From positions 1 through 36,080 of the forward strand of contig JAUMYU010000019.1 in the NCBI GenBank assembly GCA_030528485.1: a DNA stretch of 36,080 nucleotides, in the 5' to 3' direction. The notes under the pieces are model-generated. The model worked only from the letters and a program-made list of their open reading frames with translations. It did no database searches and was not told where the DNA came from. Below, in pieces: positions 26,422-35,201 of this stretch; positions within the stretch are counted from its first letter, which is position 1, and each line of letters opens with the position of its first letter. A program made the translations under genes and the position numbers. The stretch is from Comamonadaceae bacterium. GTDB taxonomy: Bacteria > Pseudomonadota > Gammaproteobacteria > Burkholderiales > Burkholderiaceae_C.

Positions 26422-26498
26422 ATTTCAAATCAAAAAAACATTTGATTTGAATACAGAATTGCCTAAACAGTATTGTTTGTTTTCCTTTGATATGTAAT
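26422..26498 (+). repeat. Interspersed palindromic repeat copy R6
   Basis: It lies between the convergent prmB and trkA genes. The ends are TTTCAAATCAAAAAAAC and TTTCCTTTGATATGTAAT, and the centre is ACAGAATTGCCTAAACAG. An extra perfect dyad, CAAATCAAA/TTTGATTTG, is packed into its left arm (26426-26449). Confidence 0.85.
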
Positions 26499-26555
26499 CA
26501 AAGAAGTTCACAAGTTCCCCCGCCATCCTTTCCGCGCACAGGAGGGAGAACCCCC

Positions 26556-28223
26556 TCAAAAAAACGTCGGCTTCACGCTGAAAGTGCGCTCGATTTCGCG
26601 CACCAGGCGTTTGTGGGGCAGGAAAAAGACGACGTGATCGCCCGTTTCAATCACCGTCTCGCGCTTGGGGAAGATGATTTGCACGCCCTGGCAGGAGTCG
26701 CCGGGCTGGGCGGGGCAATCCACGGTGATGGCCCGCTCTTGCGGGGGGGTGAGCGGGGCTGCTGGCTGGGTGGGCGGCAAGGCGGCCGGCTCGGTAGGCT
26801 TGGCGTTTTCGGCCAGCAGCGGCCCGGCGGCATCGACGACTTCGCGGGCGGCGGCGGCGATGGCGCTGGCCGCCGGGGCGGCAGCGACGGTAGAAGCAGC
26901 GCTGGCTTGCCCCGTGTGCTCGGGCGCTTCTTCTTGCAGGCCGCGCACGATCAGGCCCATGTGCACGTCACGCGGCAGGCGCAAATCGCCCACTTTGCGG
27001 CCCACGACGGAGGAGGTTTTGCGGTCGCCGCGCACCACCAGCTCCAACGCTTCGGCCACGCCCCGGCGCAAGCTGTGCACGGTTTGCACGTAGCCCTGGC
27101 GCACGTAGGTCATCAGCTCGCCCAGCATGGCTTGCTCGGGGGTGAGGGCGATGTCGATTTGCGTGCCGTGCATCAGGTCGGCATAGCTGCGCTGGTTGAT
27201 GAGCGCCAGCACGCGCTTGGCGCCCATGCGCTTGGCCAGCAGGCAGCTCATGATGTTGGTTTCGTCGTCGTCGGAGAGGGCCAGCAGCAGGTCGATTTCT
27301 TCAATGCCTTCTTGCTGGAGGAAGTCCTCATCCGTGCCTTCGGCGTGAAACAGCAGCACGTCATCGGGCAGGCTGGCGGTGAGGGCGGCGGCTTCGTCGC
27401 GGTCGCGCTCGACGACTTTGATGCGGTAATAGCCTTTGCGCGCGTGGTGCAACTGCTGGGCGAGCTTGAGGGCGACGACGCCGCCATCGACGATCATGAT
27501 GCGCCGCACGGTGGGGCTGGGCGCTTCGATGGGCTTGGTCAGCAGGGGCAAAACTTCGGCGGCGTACTCGCGCGTGGTGAGCAGGAACACTTCGTCATCG
27601 GGCTCTACGCGGGTGCTGCCGCTGGCGGGCACGAAGCGGTCGGGCTGATCGGCAAAGCGGCGGTAGATGGCGACGATGCGCATGGGCAAATCGGGCATGA
27701 GGGCGCGGATTTCGCCAATGGTGCGGCTGGTCATGGGCGCGGCGGCGCGCGCGCGCGCGGCGGTGAGGATGGCCCGCCCGCCTGCGAACTCGCGCACTTG
27801 CAGCGCCTGGGGAAATTCCACCAGGCGCGCCAGATAGCGCGTGAGCGAGTCCTCCGGACGCAGGCATTGGTCCACCGCAAAGCCTTCGGGGGTGAGCAGC
27901 GCCTCGTCGGCCCAGGCGCGCGAGCGCACGCGCGCAATGCGCACGGGGATTTGGAACAGCATGTGCGCGACCTTGCAGCACACGAGGTTGACTTCATCCG
28001 AAGCGGCGCAGGCGATGAGCAAATCGGTGTCGCGCGCGCCCGCCTCGGCCAGCACGGCCGGATCGGTGCCGTTGCCGGTGACGCCGCGCAGGTCGTAGCG
28101 CGATTCCAGCTCCAGCAGGCGGCCGCGGTCGGTATCGATCACGGTGACGTCGTTGCGTTCGAGCACCAGGCTATCGGCCACCGCCTGGCCGATGCGCCCT
28201 GCCCCGAGGATGATGATTTTCAT
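26556..28223 (-). CDS. trkA: Trk potassium uptake regulatory subunit TrkA, with C-terminal insertion
   Basis: The 555-residue peripheral inner-membrane protein gates the TrkH/TrkG K+ channel by binding NAD(H). It has two RCK modules, each a Rossmann domain (GAGRIGQ at 7-13; VDGGVVALKLA near 245) plus a TrkA-C domain. E. coli TrkA has 458 residues; this one is longer mainly because residues ~430-516 form an Ala/Pro/Glu-rich low-complexity insertion within the last TrkA-C domain. The domain resumes with VQIIFPKRETVIETGDHVVFFLP. No trkH is visible in the window. No clear ribosome site precedes the ATG. Confidence 0.93.
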   Translation of the reverse strand: MKIIILGAGRIGQAVADSLVLERNDVTVIDTDRGRLLELESRYDLRGVTGNGTDPAVLAEAGARDTDLLIACAASDEVNLVCCKVAHMLFQIPVRIARVRSRAWADEALLTPEGFAVDQCLRPEDSLTRYLARLVEFPQALQVREFAGGRAILTAARARAAAPMTSRTIGEIRALMPDLPMRIVAIYRRFADQPDRFVPASGSTRVEPDDEVFLLTTREYAAEVLPLLTKPIEAPSPTVRRIMIVDGGVVALKLAQQLHHARKGYYRIKVVERDRDEAAALTASLPDDVLLFHAEGTDEDFLQQEGIEEIDLLLALSDDDETNIMSCLLAKRMGAKRVLALINQRSYADLMHGTQIDIALTPEQAMLGELMTYVRQGYVQTVHSLRRGVAEALELVVRGDRKTSSVVGRKVGDLRLPRDVHMGLIVRGLQEEAPEHTGQASAASTVAAAPAASAIAAAAREVVDAAGPLLAENAKPTEPAALPPTQPAAPLTPPQERAITVDCPAQPGDSCQGVQIIFPKRETVIETGDHVVFFLPHKRLVREIERTFSVKPTFF

Positions 28224-28264
28224 GATGGGTGTTGCGTGATGCGGCTCAAAGGGGGCGGATCATA

Positions 28265-28534
28265 GAGCGTGTTATGCACTTTGCGCTCCCCCGCGCTGGC
28301 CCCAAAACCGTGTGATCGCAAGGCGGCGCGCGCCGCCAAGGCTGGCTGCCTTGGCAAGCGGGCCAACGCGGCGAGTGCATGGTTTCGGGGCCAGCCCGAA
28401 GGGAGAAGCGCCCCGGCATGTGCATTGCGGCGTTGCCGCCCCCTTGCAGCGCAGCCAGGCTGCGGCGGGGCCAGCGCCTTGCACTGCACCCGCCGGGGCG
28501 CTCTCGCGGGGGGCGGAAAGTTCATAACACGCTC
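28265..28534. mobile_element. 270-bp MITE-like palindromic element flanked by TA
   Basis: The ends are inverted copies of GAGCGTGTTATGNACTTT extending to about 30 bp with few mismatches, and each is flanked by a TA dinucleotide (28263-28264 and 28535-28536). The interior has nested dyads: GGCGGCGC/GCGCCGCC, CCAAGGC/GCCTTGG, and a second inverted pair near CTGGCCCCAAAACC and GGTTTCGGGGCCAG. No transposase fits inside. TA duplication is typical of IS630/Tc1-like elements, so this is probably a non-autonomous derivative; the family is inference. Confidence 0.7.
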
Positions 28535-28536
28535 TA

Positions 28537-28566
28537 GAGCGTGTTATGCGCTGTGCGCCCCCCTGC
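28537..28566 (+). repeat. Solitary third copy of the MITE end
   Basis: Immediately after the TA, GAGCGTGTTATGCGCTGTGC repeats the outward end sequence of the element on its left. It suggests a second insertion, or a remnant of a tandem pair. The DUF2254 gene starts about 70 bp further on. Confidence 0.7.
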
Positions 28567-28633
28567 AAAATTCTCCAGACGTGGAAAAATCGCCCCTTTT
28601 GCCGATTCCCCCTTCCTGGAGGCACACAAAAAC

Positions 28634-29947
28634 ATGTCCCGTTGGCAATGGTTGATTTCGCGGCTTGCGCGCCAGTTGTGGGTGCGCACGACCTTGTTTG
28701 GCGTGGGCGGCGTGCTGGCGGCGATTCTGGCCGCCACCGTCGAGCGCTACCTGCCCTGGGATCTGCCCGACACGATTGGCGCCGATTCGGTGGGGATGCT
28801 GCTGTCCATCATCGCCTCCAGCATGCTGGCGGTGACGACGTTTTCGCTCAACATCATGGTCAGCGCCTACAGCTCGGCCGCTGGCAGCGTCTCGCCCCGG
28901 GCCACCTCGCTGATGATGGAAGACCGCCTGACGCAAACGGTGCTTTCGACCTTTATCGGCTCGTTCCTGTTCAGCATCGTGGGCCTGATCGTGATGCAAA
29001 CGGGCGCGTATGGCGAGCGCGGGCGTTTTGTGCTGTTTGTCATCACCGTCTTCGTGATCGCCTGGATTGTGGTGGCGCTGCTGCGCTGGATCGACCATTT
29101 GACCCACTTTGGCCGTCTGGGCGAAACCACCAACCGCGTGGAATCCGCCGCCGCTGCCGCTATCGAGCACTGGCTGAAAACACCCCATTTGGGTGGCTCG
29201 CCCTGGGCGCCAGACGTTGCCCTGCCCGCCCATGCCCTGCCCATTGCTGGCGATGACATCGGCTATGTGCAACACATCGACATGACGCAGTTGCAGGATT
29301 GGGCCAAGGAACACCATGCGCAGATGTATCTGGCCGTTTTGCCCGGCGCCTTCCTCTACCCCGGCATGCCGCTGGCCTGGGTGGCCCTGGATGCCGACGC
29401 CCCCGCCACGCCCGAGCAGGAAATGCAGAACTGGCCCGGGCAAATCCGCCAGGCCTTCGCCATCGAGCAGCAACGCTCGTTCGACCAGGACCCGCGCTTT
29501 GGCCTGGTGGTGATGAGCGAGGTAGCATCGCGCGCGCTCTCGCCCGCCGTCAACGACCCCGGCACCGCCATTGAGGTGATCGGGCGGCTGACCCGCCTGC
29601 TGGCGCTATGGGCCGCCGCAGCCGAGCGCGCCGAAGGGGGCAAAGGGGCCGAGGACGCCGCGCCCGCCTACCCCCTGGTGCATGTGCCGCCGCTGCGGGA
29701 GGAGGATTTGTTTGAAGACGCCTTCATGCTCATTGCGCGCGACGGCGCGGGCATGGTGGAAATCCAGTCGCTGCTGCAAAAAGCCCTGCTGCGCCTGGCC
29801 ACGCTGGGCGATGCCGCCTTCCGGCAAGCGGCCCTGGCCCAGGCCGACATGGCCCTTGAGCGCGCCCTGCAAACGCTGCCGCTGGAGCAAGAGCGCCAGC
29901 GCGTGCAAGCCCTGGCGCAAACCTGGCGCGCCGCCCACGGCGCTTGA
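28634..29947 (+). CDS. DUF2254 family membrane protein
   Basis: The 437-residue protein starts MSRWQWLISRLARQLWVRTT. It has four predicted membrane segments in the first ~165 residues (e.g. TLFGVGGVLAAILAATV, VGMLLSIIASSMLAVTTFSL, LSTFIGSFLFSIVGLIVM, FVLFVITVFVIAWIVVALL), followed by a large soluble part. The motif DPRFGLVVMSEVASRALSPAVNDPGTA is characteristic of DUF2254. Function is unknown. The frame extends upstream into the MITE end; ATG 28634 follows TGGAGG and begins the family region. It lies between trkA (divergent) and a convergent MOSC gene, so no operon. Confidence 0.85.
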   Translation: MSRWQWLISRLARQLWVRTTLFGVGGVLAAILAATVERYLPWDLPDTIGADSVGMLLSIIASSMLAVTTFSLNIMVSAYSSAAGSVSPRATSLMMEDRLTQTVLSTFIGSFLFSIVGLIVMQTGAYGERGRFVLFVITVFVIAWIVVALLRWIDHLTHFGRLGETTNRVESAAAAAIEHWLKTPHLGGSPWAPDVALPAHALPIAGDDIGYVQHIDMTQLQDWAKEHHAQMYLAVLPGAFLYPGMPLAWVALDADAPATPEQEMQNWPGQIRQAFAIEQQRSFDQDPRFGLVVMSEVASRALSPAVNDPGTAIEVIGRLTRLLALWAAAAERAEGGKGAEDAAPAYPLVHVPPLREEDLFEDAFMLIARDGAGMVEIQSLLQKALLRLATLGDAAFRQAALAQADMALERALQTLPLEQERQRVQALAQTWRAAHGA

Positions 29948-29975
29948 GTTTGCCGCTGCCAGCAAGCCCTCAAAC

Positions 29976-29996
29976 ATTACCAATCAAAGGAAATAC
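29976..29996 (+). repeat. Half copy R7 of the interspersed repeat
   Basis: Only the left arm, ATTACCAATCAAAGGAAATA, is present. At 29997 the sequence passes straight into a transcription terminator; the central block and right arm are absent. Confidence 0.75.
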
Positions 29997-29999
29997 AAA

Positions 30000-30043
30000 A
30001 AATCGCCCGTGGCGCTATAGACATGCCACGGGCGATTTAATTT
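30000..30043. terminator. Terminator between DUF2254 and MOSC genes
   Basis: The perfect 14-bp stem AAATCGCCCGTGGC/GCCACGGGCGATTT (30000-30013 and 30025-30038) has an 11-nt loop, with an A-run before and AATTTTT after. It can serve both convergent genes. Confidence 0.88.
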
Positions 30044-30067
30044 TTAACCTGACGCATTGGAAATTAC

Positions 30068-30904
30068 TCAATCCAGCAACTCCACCGCATCGCCCACGCG
30101 CAACGGCCCCGCGCCGTGGGCGACCAGGTGCACGCCAAAGCACACGCCAGCGGGCAATTTGTGCGTGCGCGCCAGGGTTTGCAGTGGCTCTTTGGCCGGC
30201 GAGAGCTGCGCGGTGTGCGGGTCGAGGTTGACGATCTTGCAGCGCGTGCAGTGCTTGTAAAGCGAAAACTCCAGCGCCCCGATGCGCAGGCGCGTCCAGC
30301 CGTCTTCGGCATACGGGGCCAGGCCATCGGCCAGAGCATCGACCACGAGGTTGGGGCGAAAGCGGCGCATCGTCACCGGCTTGCGCCCGGGCAGATGCTG
30401 CATATCGCGGTTGAGCTGCGCCAGCGAGGCCTGGCTGCACAGCAGAAACGGCGCGCTGTCGGCAAACGACAAGGGCTGGCCCGGCTGGCCTGCCAATGCG
30501 CGCTGGCTGCGCTGGCCCAGATAAAACAGGCGGCAGGCACGGCCCAGGCGCTCGCTAAGCCAGGCGTCGGTTTGGGCCGGGCCGCCCCAGGCGCCAAAGG
30601 CATCGCGCCAGACGGCGACCGGGGCGGGGTGGGTGTAATCAGCCGCGCTCACGCTGCACACCTCGCCGTCGGGCGCGCGCAGGTGCAGGCGCGCATGGCC
30701 GCTGGCGTCTGCGGGCTGGGGCATGGGCTGCCACAGCAGCAGCTCGGGCACTTCGCGCGCGGTGATGAAGCGCCCGCGCTCATCGGCCAGCAGCCATTGC
30801 CGGTCGCCCGCCAGCCCTTGCGCGCCGACCTGCGCCGCCGCCACGGCCTGGCCTTGCATGGATTTGACGGGGTGAATCCACAACTCGGTGAGGTGCATGG
30901 ACAT
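30068..30904 (-). CDS. MOSC domain protein, YcbX-like
   Basis: The 278-residue protein has an N-terminal MOSC beta-barrel domain (LTELWIHPVKSMQG at 4-17, GLAGDRQWLL) and a C-terminal MOSC domain with RFRPNLVV and the conserved cysteine in CTRCKIVNLDPHT. MOSC proteins bind molybdenum cofactor; E. coli YcbX takes part in reducing N-hydroxylated bases. The C-terminal ferredoxin domain of YcbX is absent, as in the shorter members. I chose ATG 30904 because GGGAGG lies 9 nt before it; a second ATG follows 6 nt later. It begins 17 bp after gor and probably shares its transcript. Confidence 0.88.
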   Translation of the reverse strand: MSMHLTELWIHPVKSMQGQAVAAAQVGAQGLAGDRQWLLADERGRFITAREVPELLLWQPMPQPADASGHARLHLRAPDGEVCSVSAADYTHPAPVAVWRDAFGAWGGPAQTDAWLSERLGRACRLFYLGQRSQRALAGQPGQPLSFADSAPFLLCSQASLAQLNRDMQHLPGRKPVTMRRFRPNLVVDALADGLAPYAEDGWTRLRIGALEFSLYKHCTRCKIVNLDPHTAQLSPAKEPLQTLARTHKLPAGVCFGVHLVAHGAGPLRVGDAVELLD

Positions 30905-30921
30905 GGACAGCCGCCTCCCTT

Positions 30922-32331
30922 TCAGCGTCGGCTGACTTCGCGCAGGGTGACGAACTCCTCCGCGCTGGTGGGGTGAATGCCCAGCGTGGCGTCGAATTGC
31001 GCCTTGGTCGCGCCGCATTGCAAGGCCACGGCAAAGCCTTGCACGATCTCGCCCGCATCGGCGCCCACCATGTGCAGGCCCAGCACGCGGTCGCTGGCGT
31101 CATCGACGATGAGCTTGACCAGCGTGCGCTCGCTGCTGCCCGAGAGGGTGTGCTTGAGCGGCTTGAAATCGCTGCGATAGACGCGGATGGCACGCCCGCC
31201 CTCGCGCGCCTGCTCCTCGCTCAGGCCCACGGTGCCAATGGGCGGGTGGGTGAAGATGGCCGTGGGGATGTTGTCGTAGGCCATGCGGCGCGCCTCTTGC
31301 CCCTGCGGCGGGGGAAAGAGCGCATCGACCAGGGCCATGGCCTCGGCCAGGGCCACGGGCGTCAATTCCTTGCGGCCGACCACATCGCCCACGGCATAAA
31401 CGCCGCTGGCGCTGGTTTCAAAGCGGTCGTTGACCTCGATGGCGCCATTGCGGCGTTGGGCGATGCCCAGCGCGGGCAGGTTCAGGCCATCGACCAGGGG
31501 GCGGCGGCCCGTGGCGTACAGCACGGCATCGACTGGCAGGCCGCTGCCGTCGCTGAGCGTCAGCGTCAGGCCCTGCGCGCCTTGCTCGATGGCGCGCACA
31601 TCGGTGTTCAGGCGCAAATCGACGCCTTGCTTGCGCATTTGCTCGGCGGCAAAGGCGCGCACTTCGTCGTCAAAGCCGCGCAAGACCTGCTCGCCCCGGT
31701 ACAACTGCGTGACCTGCGCGCCCAGGCCGTGGAAGATGCAAGCCATCTCGCAGCCGATGTAGCCGCCGCCCACCACGGCCAGACGCCGGGGGAAAGCGGG
31801 CAAATCGAATACGTCGTTGGAGGTAATGGCCAGCTCGCGCCCGGGCAAATCCTCCGGCACAAACGGCGTGCCGCCAGTAGCGATGAGGATGTGGCGCGCG
31901 GTGTAGCTGGCCACCGCGCCATCGGCGCTGCGTACCTGCACGGTGTGGGCCGCGCCATTGTTTGCCAGGCTGGCATGGCCTTGCAGGCGCTGCACGCCGG
32001 CCTTTTCCATCAACCCTTCGTACACGCCGTTCAGGCGCGTGATTTCCTTGGCGCGGGCGGCTTTGAGCGCGGCCCAATCCAGCGTGGCGGGCGCGGGCAG
32101 TTGCCAGCCAAAGCCGCGCGCTTCTTCAAACGCGGCGGCGTAATGCGCGGCGTAGCTGTAGAGCTTTTTGGGGATGCAGCCGACGTTGACGCAGGTGCCG
32201 CCCATGCGGTCGCTCTCGGCCAGTGCCACGCGCGCGCCGCGCTGGGCCGCCATGCGCGCCGCGCGCACGCCGCCAGAGCCGCCGCCGATGACGAACAGAT
32301 CGAAGTCGAAGGGGGATGTTGGTGCTGTCAT
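30922..32331 (-). CDS. gor: Glutathione-disulfide reductase Gor
   Basis: The 469-residue FAD flavoprotein keeps glutathione reduced using NADPH. The FAD-binding GGGSGG is at 16-21, the redox disulfide CVNVGC spans Cys47-Cys52, the NADPH fold GGGYIGCEMA lies near 195-204 with arginines in LYRGEQVLRGFDDE for the 2'-phosphate, and the active-site histidine is in GIHPTSAEEF near the C-terminus. The arginines support NADPH and glutathione reductase rather than lipoamide dehydrogenase. Its leader contains repeat R8. The MOSC gene follows 17 bp downstream. Confidence 0.93.
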   Translation of the reverse strand: MTAPTSPFDFDLFVIGGGSGGVRAARMAAQRGARVALAESDRMGGTCVNVGCIPKKLYSYAAHYAAAFEEARGFGWQLPAPATLDWAALKAARAKEITRLNGVYEGLMEKAGVQRLQGHASLANNGAAHTVQVRSADGAVASYTARHILIATGGTPFVPEDLPGRELAITSNDVFDLPAFPRRLAVVGGGYIGCEMACIFHGLGAQVTQLYRGEQVLRGFDDEVRAFAAEQMRKQGVDLRLNTDVRAIEQGAQGLTLTLSDGSGLPVDAVLYATGRRPLVDGLNLPALGIAQRRNGAIEVNDRFETSASGVYAVGDVVGRKELTPVALAEAMALVDALFPPPQGQEARRMAYDNIPTAIFTHPPIGTVGLSEEQAREGGRAIRVYRSDFKPLKHTLSGSSERTLVKLIVDDASDRVLGLHMVGADAGEIVQGFAVALQCGATKAQFDATLGIHPTSAEEFVTLREVSRR

Positions 32332-32441
32332 ATCCGGGATGCTGGGTGTTGGGCAGGAAGGTTGGGGGGAAGTGCAAGGGTGGCTACTGTAAAGGCATCT
32401 GCATACAGGCAGCAGCGCAACGGCCTTTTCCAGACCCCAAA

Positions 32442-32518
32442 ATTACCAATCAAAAGGAAAACAAATATACCCATTTCGGCAATACAGTAAACAAATAAAA
32501 TTCACATTGATTTGTAAT
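32442..32518 (-). repeat. Interspersed palindromic repeat copy R8
   Basis: The ends are TTACCAATCAAAAGGAAAA and TTCACATTGATTTGTAATA. The centre, read leftward, is CTGTATTGCCGAAATGGGTA. It is oriented with the leftward gor gene, 111 bp before its start. Confidence 0.9.
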
Positions 32519-32584
32519 AAAGCCAAGCGGCAGTGGCCACAGTCCCTGCGAACAGCAGCGCGCTCCGCCTGCGAACAAGGCCAT

Positions 32585-34282
32585 TCACGCCAGCTTGGCC
32601 AGGCGCGCCTGCACGGCGGGCAGATCCGCGCAAATGTTGGCCTGGCCCACCCGCGCCAGCCAGCGCGTGCGCGTGAGCATGTCCACCGGCTGGCGGCGCA
32701 AGCCGCACACCAGGATGGGGATGCCTTTGTCCTGGCAGGCCTGGAGCAGCTCGTCCAGCGCCTCGCCGCCAGAGGAGTCGATGTAAATCACGCTGGAAAA
32801 ATCCAGCACCAGCGCGCGCTGCGGCAGGTTCGCGCGCATGGCCCCAATCAGCTCCACCGCGCCGAAAAAGATCGCCCCCGTCAGGCGGTAAGCCGTCACG
32901 CCCGACGCTGCCGCCGCCTCTTTGTCATCGCCTGGCAGCGCAAAACGCTCGGCCGTGCTCAAGCTGGAGATGCGGTAGATAAACGTCAGGCAGGCCAGAA
33001 ACAGCCCCACCTCGATCGCCACCGTCAAATCCACCACCACCGTCAGCACAAACACCGACAGCAGCGTGATGCGATACGGCAGGCGGAAGCTGCGCAGGCG
33101 CGCGAACTCGCGCCACTCGCCCATGTTCCAGGCCACGAACATGAGAATGGCCGACAGCGCGGCCAGCGGGATGTACTGCGCCAGCGGCGCGGCCACCAGC
33201 ACCACCAGCAGCAGCCCCAGCGCATGCACCATGCCCGCCACCGGACTGCTGCCGCCGTTTTTGATATTGGTCATGGTGCGGGCGATGGTGCCCGTGACCG
33301 GCATGCCGCCGAAAAACGGTGCCACCATATTGGCAAAGCCCTGCGCCAGCAGCTCCTGGTTGGAATCGTGCTTGTCGCCAATGAGCTTGTCGGCCACGCG
33401 CGCGCACAGCAGCGACTCAATCGCCCCCAGCACCGCCAGCGTAAAGGCGGGCAGCATCAAGGCTTTGACGCCTTCCACACTGAAAGCGGGCGCCGTCAGG
33501 CTGGGCAAACCCTGCGGAATGCCGCCAAAACGGCTGCCGATGGTGGCCACATCCAGCCCCAGCGCGTAGCTGAGCACCGTCGCCGCCACCAGCGCCACGA
33601 TGGAGCCGGGAATCAGCGCCAGCGAGCCTGAAACACGCGGCAGCATGCCCGCATCGCCGGGCAAATGCACGCGGCGCTTCATCACCTGCTGCCACAACAC
33701 GATGATGCCCAGCGCAAACAGCGCCACCGCCAGCGACGGCGCACTCCAGCTCGGCAGCGCCTGCCACAGCGTTTGCAGCATGGGGAAGAACTCCGCAGGC
33801 ATCTTGCCCTCGATGCGCAAGCCCAGAAAATCCTTGATTTGCGACAGCCCGATCAGCACCGCAATGCCATTGGTAAAGCCGATGATGACCGCCACGGGAA
33901 TGAACTGGATCAGCACCCCCATGCGCAAAAAGCCCATCGCCCACAGCATGACGCCGGACATGAACGTCGCCAGCAGCAGCCCACCCACGCCGTACTGCTC
34001 CACGATGCCATACACGATGACGATGAACGCCCCCGCCGGCCCGCCAATCTGCACCCGCGAGCCGCTGAACAGCGACACCAGAAAACCGCCGATGATGGCC
34101 GTGAACAACCCCGCCTGCGGCGCCAGCCCCGAAGCAATGGCAAACGCCATCGCCAGCGGCAGCGCCACCACGCTCACCGTCAGCCCCGCGCCCACATCGC
34201 GGATGAAACGCTCGCGGCTGTAACCAGCCATCAGCTCATACAGCTTGGGATTGAAACGGGTGGTGAAGTGAATCGGTGGCAT
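32585..34282 (-). CDS. SulP family anion transporter with STAS domain
   Basis: The 565-residue inner membrane protein has an N-terminal SLC26/SulP transport region (~residues 20-420; GLTVSVVALPLAMAFAIASG, GFLVSLFSGSRVQIGGPAGAF and GGMPVTGTIARTMTNIKNGGSSP are family signatures) and a C-terminal STAS domain (~450-550, with VLDFSSVIYIDSSGGEAL). SulP proteins carry sulfate, bicarbonate or dicarboxylates; the substrate cannot be read from this sequence. ATG 34282 is used; the frame extends 29 codons upstream without a better start. Repeats R8 and R9 flank the gene. Confidence 0.9.
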   Translation of the reverse strand: MPPIHFTTRFNPKLYELMAGYSRERFIRDVGAGLTVSVVALPLAMAFAIASGLAPQAGLFTAIIGGFLVSLFSGSRVQIGGPAGAFIVIVYGIVEQYGVGGLLLATFMSGVMLWAMGFLRMGVLIQFIPVAVIIGFTNGIAVLIGLSQIKDFLGLRIEGKMPAEFFPMLQTLWQALPSWSAPSLAVALFALGIIVLWQQVMKRRVHLPGDAGMLPRVSGSLALIPGSIVALVAATVLSYALGLDVATIGSRFGGIPQGLPSLTAPAFSVEGVKALMLPAFTLAVLGAIESLLCARVADKLIGDKHDSNQELLAQGFANMVAPFFGGMPVTGTIARTMTNIKNGGSSPVAGMVHALGLLLVVLVAAPLAQYIPLAALSAILMFVAWNMGEWREFARLRSFRLPYRITLLSVFVLTVVVDLTVAIEVGLFLACLTFIYRISSLSTAERFALPGDDKEAAAASGVTAYRLTGAIFFGAVELIGAMRANLPQRALVLDFSSVIYIDSSGGEALDELLQACQDKGIPILVCGLRRQPVDMLTRTRWLARVGQANICADLPAVQARLAKLA

Positions 34283-34422
34283 GGCGCGGCCTTTGGCGGT
34301 CTTTGCGGTGGCAGTTGGGGGGAGCAATGGGGTAGCAGAAAAATGGCGATTTTCATCCCGCGCACGCATGCCAGAACCCTAGCAACATATCCACCTTGCC
34401 CCACGGCCTGAAAGCAGCAAAA

Positions 34423-34499
34423 ATTACATATCAAAAGTAAACAAAAACTACATTTTTAGGCAATTCAGCCAATGGTTGAATTTTACTTTTGATTTATAA
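34423..34499 (-). repeat. Interspersed palindromic repeat copy R9
   Basis: The ends are TTACATATCAAAAGTAAA and TTTTACTTTTGATTTATAA. The centre, read leftward, is TGAATTGCCTAAAAATGTAG. It sits between recR and the SulP gene, both leftward, and is oriented with them. Confidence 0.88.
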
Positions 34500-34529
34500 A
34501 ATTGAAGGCAATCCAATGTCTTTGGGGCA

Positions 34530-35126
34530 TCAATGCCGATCGGCCAGGGCGTGGGCGATGGTGCCCAGATCGACGTATTCCAGCTCGCCGCCAGCGGGTA
34601 CGCCGCGCGCCAGGCGGGTGGTGCGCACGCCCCGGCGCGCCAGCCCTTGGGCGATGACGTGGGCGGTGGCCTCGCCTTCGGCGGTGAAGCTGGTGGCGAT
34701 GATGACTTCTTCGATCACCCCGTCGCAAGCGCGCTGCATGAGCTGCGCCAGGCCCAGCTCGTCGATGCCCAGGCCGTCCAGCGGGCTCAGGCGCCCTTGC
34801 AGCACGAAATACAGCCCTTCGTAAGCGCCGGTGCGCTCCATCACGGCCTGGTCGGATGGGGTTTCCACCACGCACAGGCGGCTTTGGTCGCGCCCGGCGT
34901 CGGCGCAGGTGCTGCACAGCTCGCTTTCGCTGAAGGTGTGGCAGAGCTGGCAGTGGCGCACCTGGGCCACGGCGTCTTGCAGGGCCTGGGCCAGGCGCTG
35001 CGCGCCGTCGCGGTCGTGCTGCAACAGGTGGTAGGCCATGCGCGCGGCCGATTTGGCGCCCACGCCGGGCAATTGGCGTAGGGCCTGAATCAGGCGCTCC
35101 AGGCTGGGGATGGGGGTGTTTGCCAT
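34530..35126 (-). CDS. recR: Recombination mediator RecR
   Basis: The 198-residue protein loads RecA with RecO/RecF during gap repair. It has an N-terminal helix-hairpin-helix ([17 protein letters not shown], 19-35), a zinc finger with Cys59, Cys62, Cys71 and Cys74, and a TOPRIM domain ([17 protein letters not shown] onward). The C-terminal segment includes [17 protein letters not shown]. Start ATG 35126 gives the usual length of about 198. It follows ybaB and dnaX in the conserved dnaX-ybaB-recR order. Confidence 0.96.
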   Translation of the reverse strand: MANTPIPSLERLIQALRQLPGVGAKSAARMAYHLLQHDRDGAQRLAQALQDAVAQVRHCQLCHTFSESELCSTCADAGRDQSRLCVVETPSDQAVMERTGAYEGLYFVLQGRLSPLDGLGIDELGLAQLMQRACDGVIEEVIIATSFTAEGEATAHVIAQGLARRGVRTTRLARGVPAGGELEYVDLGTIAHALADRH

Positions 35127-35201
35127 GAGAAACGGGGCCGTTCGCGCCGCCGACACAATGCCGGCGCGAACGGCCCGCTATTGCGTTGCGGCGCTATGGA
35201 T

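Noticed and set aside
28272..28625. Small open frames across the MITE-like element
   Set aside because: Frames on both strands mirror each other because the sequence is palindromic and GC rich; no ribosome site or family feature is present.
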